A stretch of 11,781 nt of DNA, from assembly GCA_026421105.1 (NCBI GenBank), contig JAPKDI010000020.1, positions 1-11,781 of the forward strand, in the 5' to 3' direction. This document shows, one piece after another, positions 11,717-11,781 of the stretch; the stretch's first letter is position 1, and every line of letters begins with the position of its first letter. Source of the DNA: Alphaproteobacteria bacterium (GTDB lineage: Bacteria > Pseudomonadota > Alphaproteobacteria > SHVP01). Made by a program: the position numbers and the translations under genes. The notes under the pieces are model-generated. The model saw nothing but the letters and a program-made list of their open reading frames with translations, was not told the DNA's origin and did no database searches.

Positions 11717-11781
11717 TTACTCAATGACTGAAGCAACGACGCCGGCACCGACGGTGCGGCCACCTTCTCGGATAGCGAAGC
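11717..11781 (-). CDS. tuf: Translation elongation factor Tu (partial, C-terminal 20 residues)
   Basis: EF-Tu is the GTPase that carries aminoacyl-tRNA to the ribosome. Only the 3' end is inside the window. The minus strand encodes FAIREGGRTVGAGVVASVIE followed by TAA. FAIREGGRTVGAGVV is the conserved C-terminal end of domain III in bacterial EF-Tu. Its position just before tRNA-Trp, secE and nusG is the standard place for one tuf copy in proteobacteria. The rest of the gene and its promoter lie beyond the right edge. Confidence 0.97.
   Translation of the reverse strand, partial: FAIREGGRTVGAGVVASVIE

Overview
This window is a conserved housekeeping cluster for translation and transcription. 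Every gene lies on the minus strand, so transcription runs from the right edge to the left. In that order it holds: the 3' end of tuf (EF-Tu), a tRNA-Trp gene with encoded CCA, secE, nusG, rplK (L11), rplA (L1), rplJ (L10), rplL (L7/L12), rpoB, and nearly all of rpoC, whose C-terminal end runs off the left edge. The gene order, a 65-residue single-span SecE, a 171-residue L10 starting with GTG, and E. coli-like RpoB/RpoC with the proteobacterial inserts point to an alphaproteobacterium. A Rhodospirillales-like lineage is my best guess from the L10 and L12 sequences, but this is inference. The DNA is moderately GC-rich.

Right part (about 9.7-11.8 kb): tuf ends 8 bases before tRNA-Trp, and the tRNA CCA lies 19 bases before secE. 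The secE and nusG genes are 2 bases apart, as are rplK and rplA. This spacing suggests long polycistronic transcripts from which the tRNA must be excised. The 77-base nusG-rplK spacer carries a hairpin resembling the L1-binding site of 23S rRNA, which would allow L1 to repress its own operon.

Middle (about 8.3-9.7 kb): the 275-base rplA-rplJ spacer is the longest gene-free stretch. It contains several strong stem-loops and fits an L10(L12) autoregulatory leader. The 164-base rplL-rpoB spacer holds a run of hairpins, including one of up to 16 pairs without a U-tract. It sits where E. coli has its attenuator and RNase III site separating ribosomal-protein from polymerase expression.

Left part (1-8.3 kb): rpoB and rpoC encode the two catalytic subunits of RNA polymerase. 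The key residues I checked are intact: rifampicin-region residues, Mg-binding aspartates, zinc cysteines and the trigger loop. A 70-base spacer between them carries two directly abutting hairpins just ahead of the rpoC ribosome-binding site.

I found no mobile element, CRISPR array, defence system or transferred cargo. The points worth following up are RNA structures in the spacers, most of which are probably variants of known autoregulation rather than a new system. Several spacer hairpins are closed by GNRA tetraloops on the transcribed strand.
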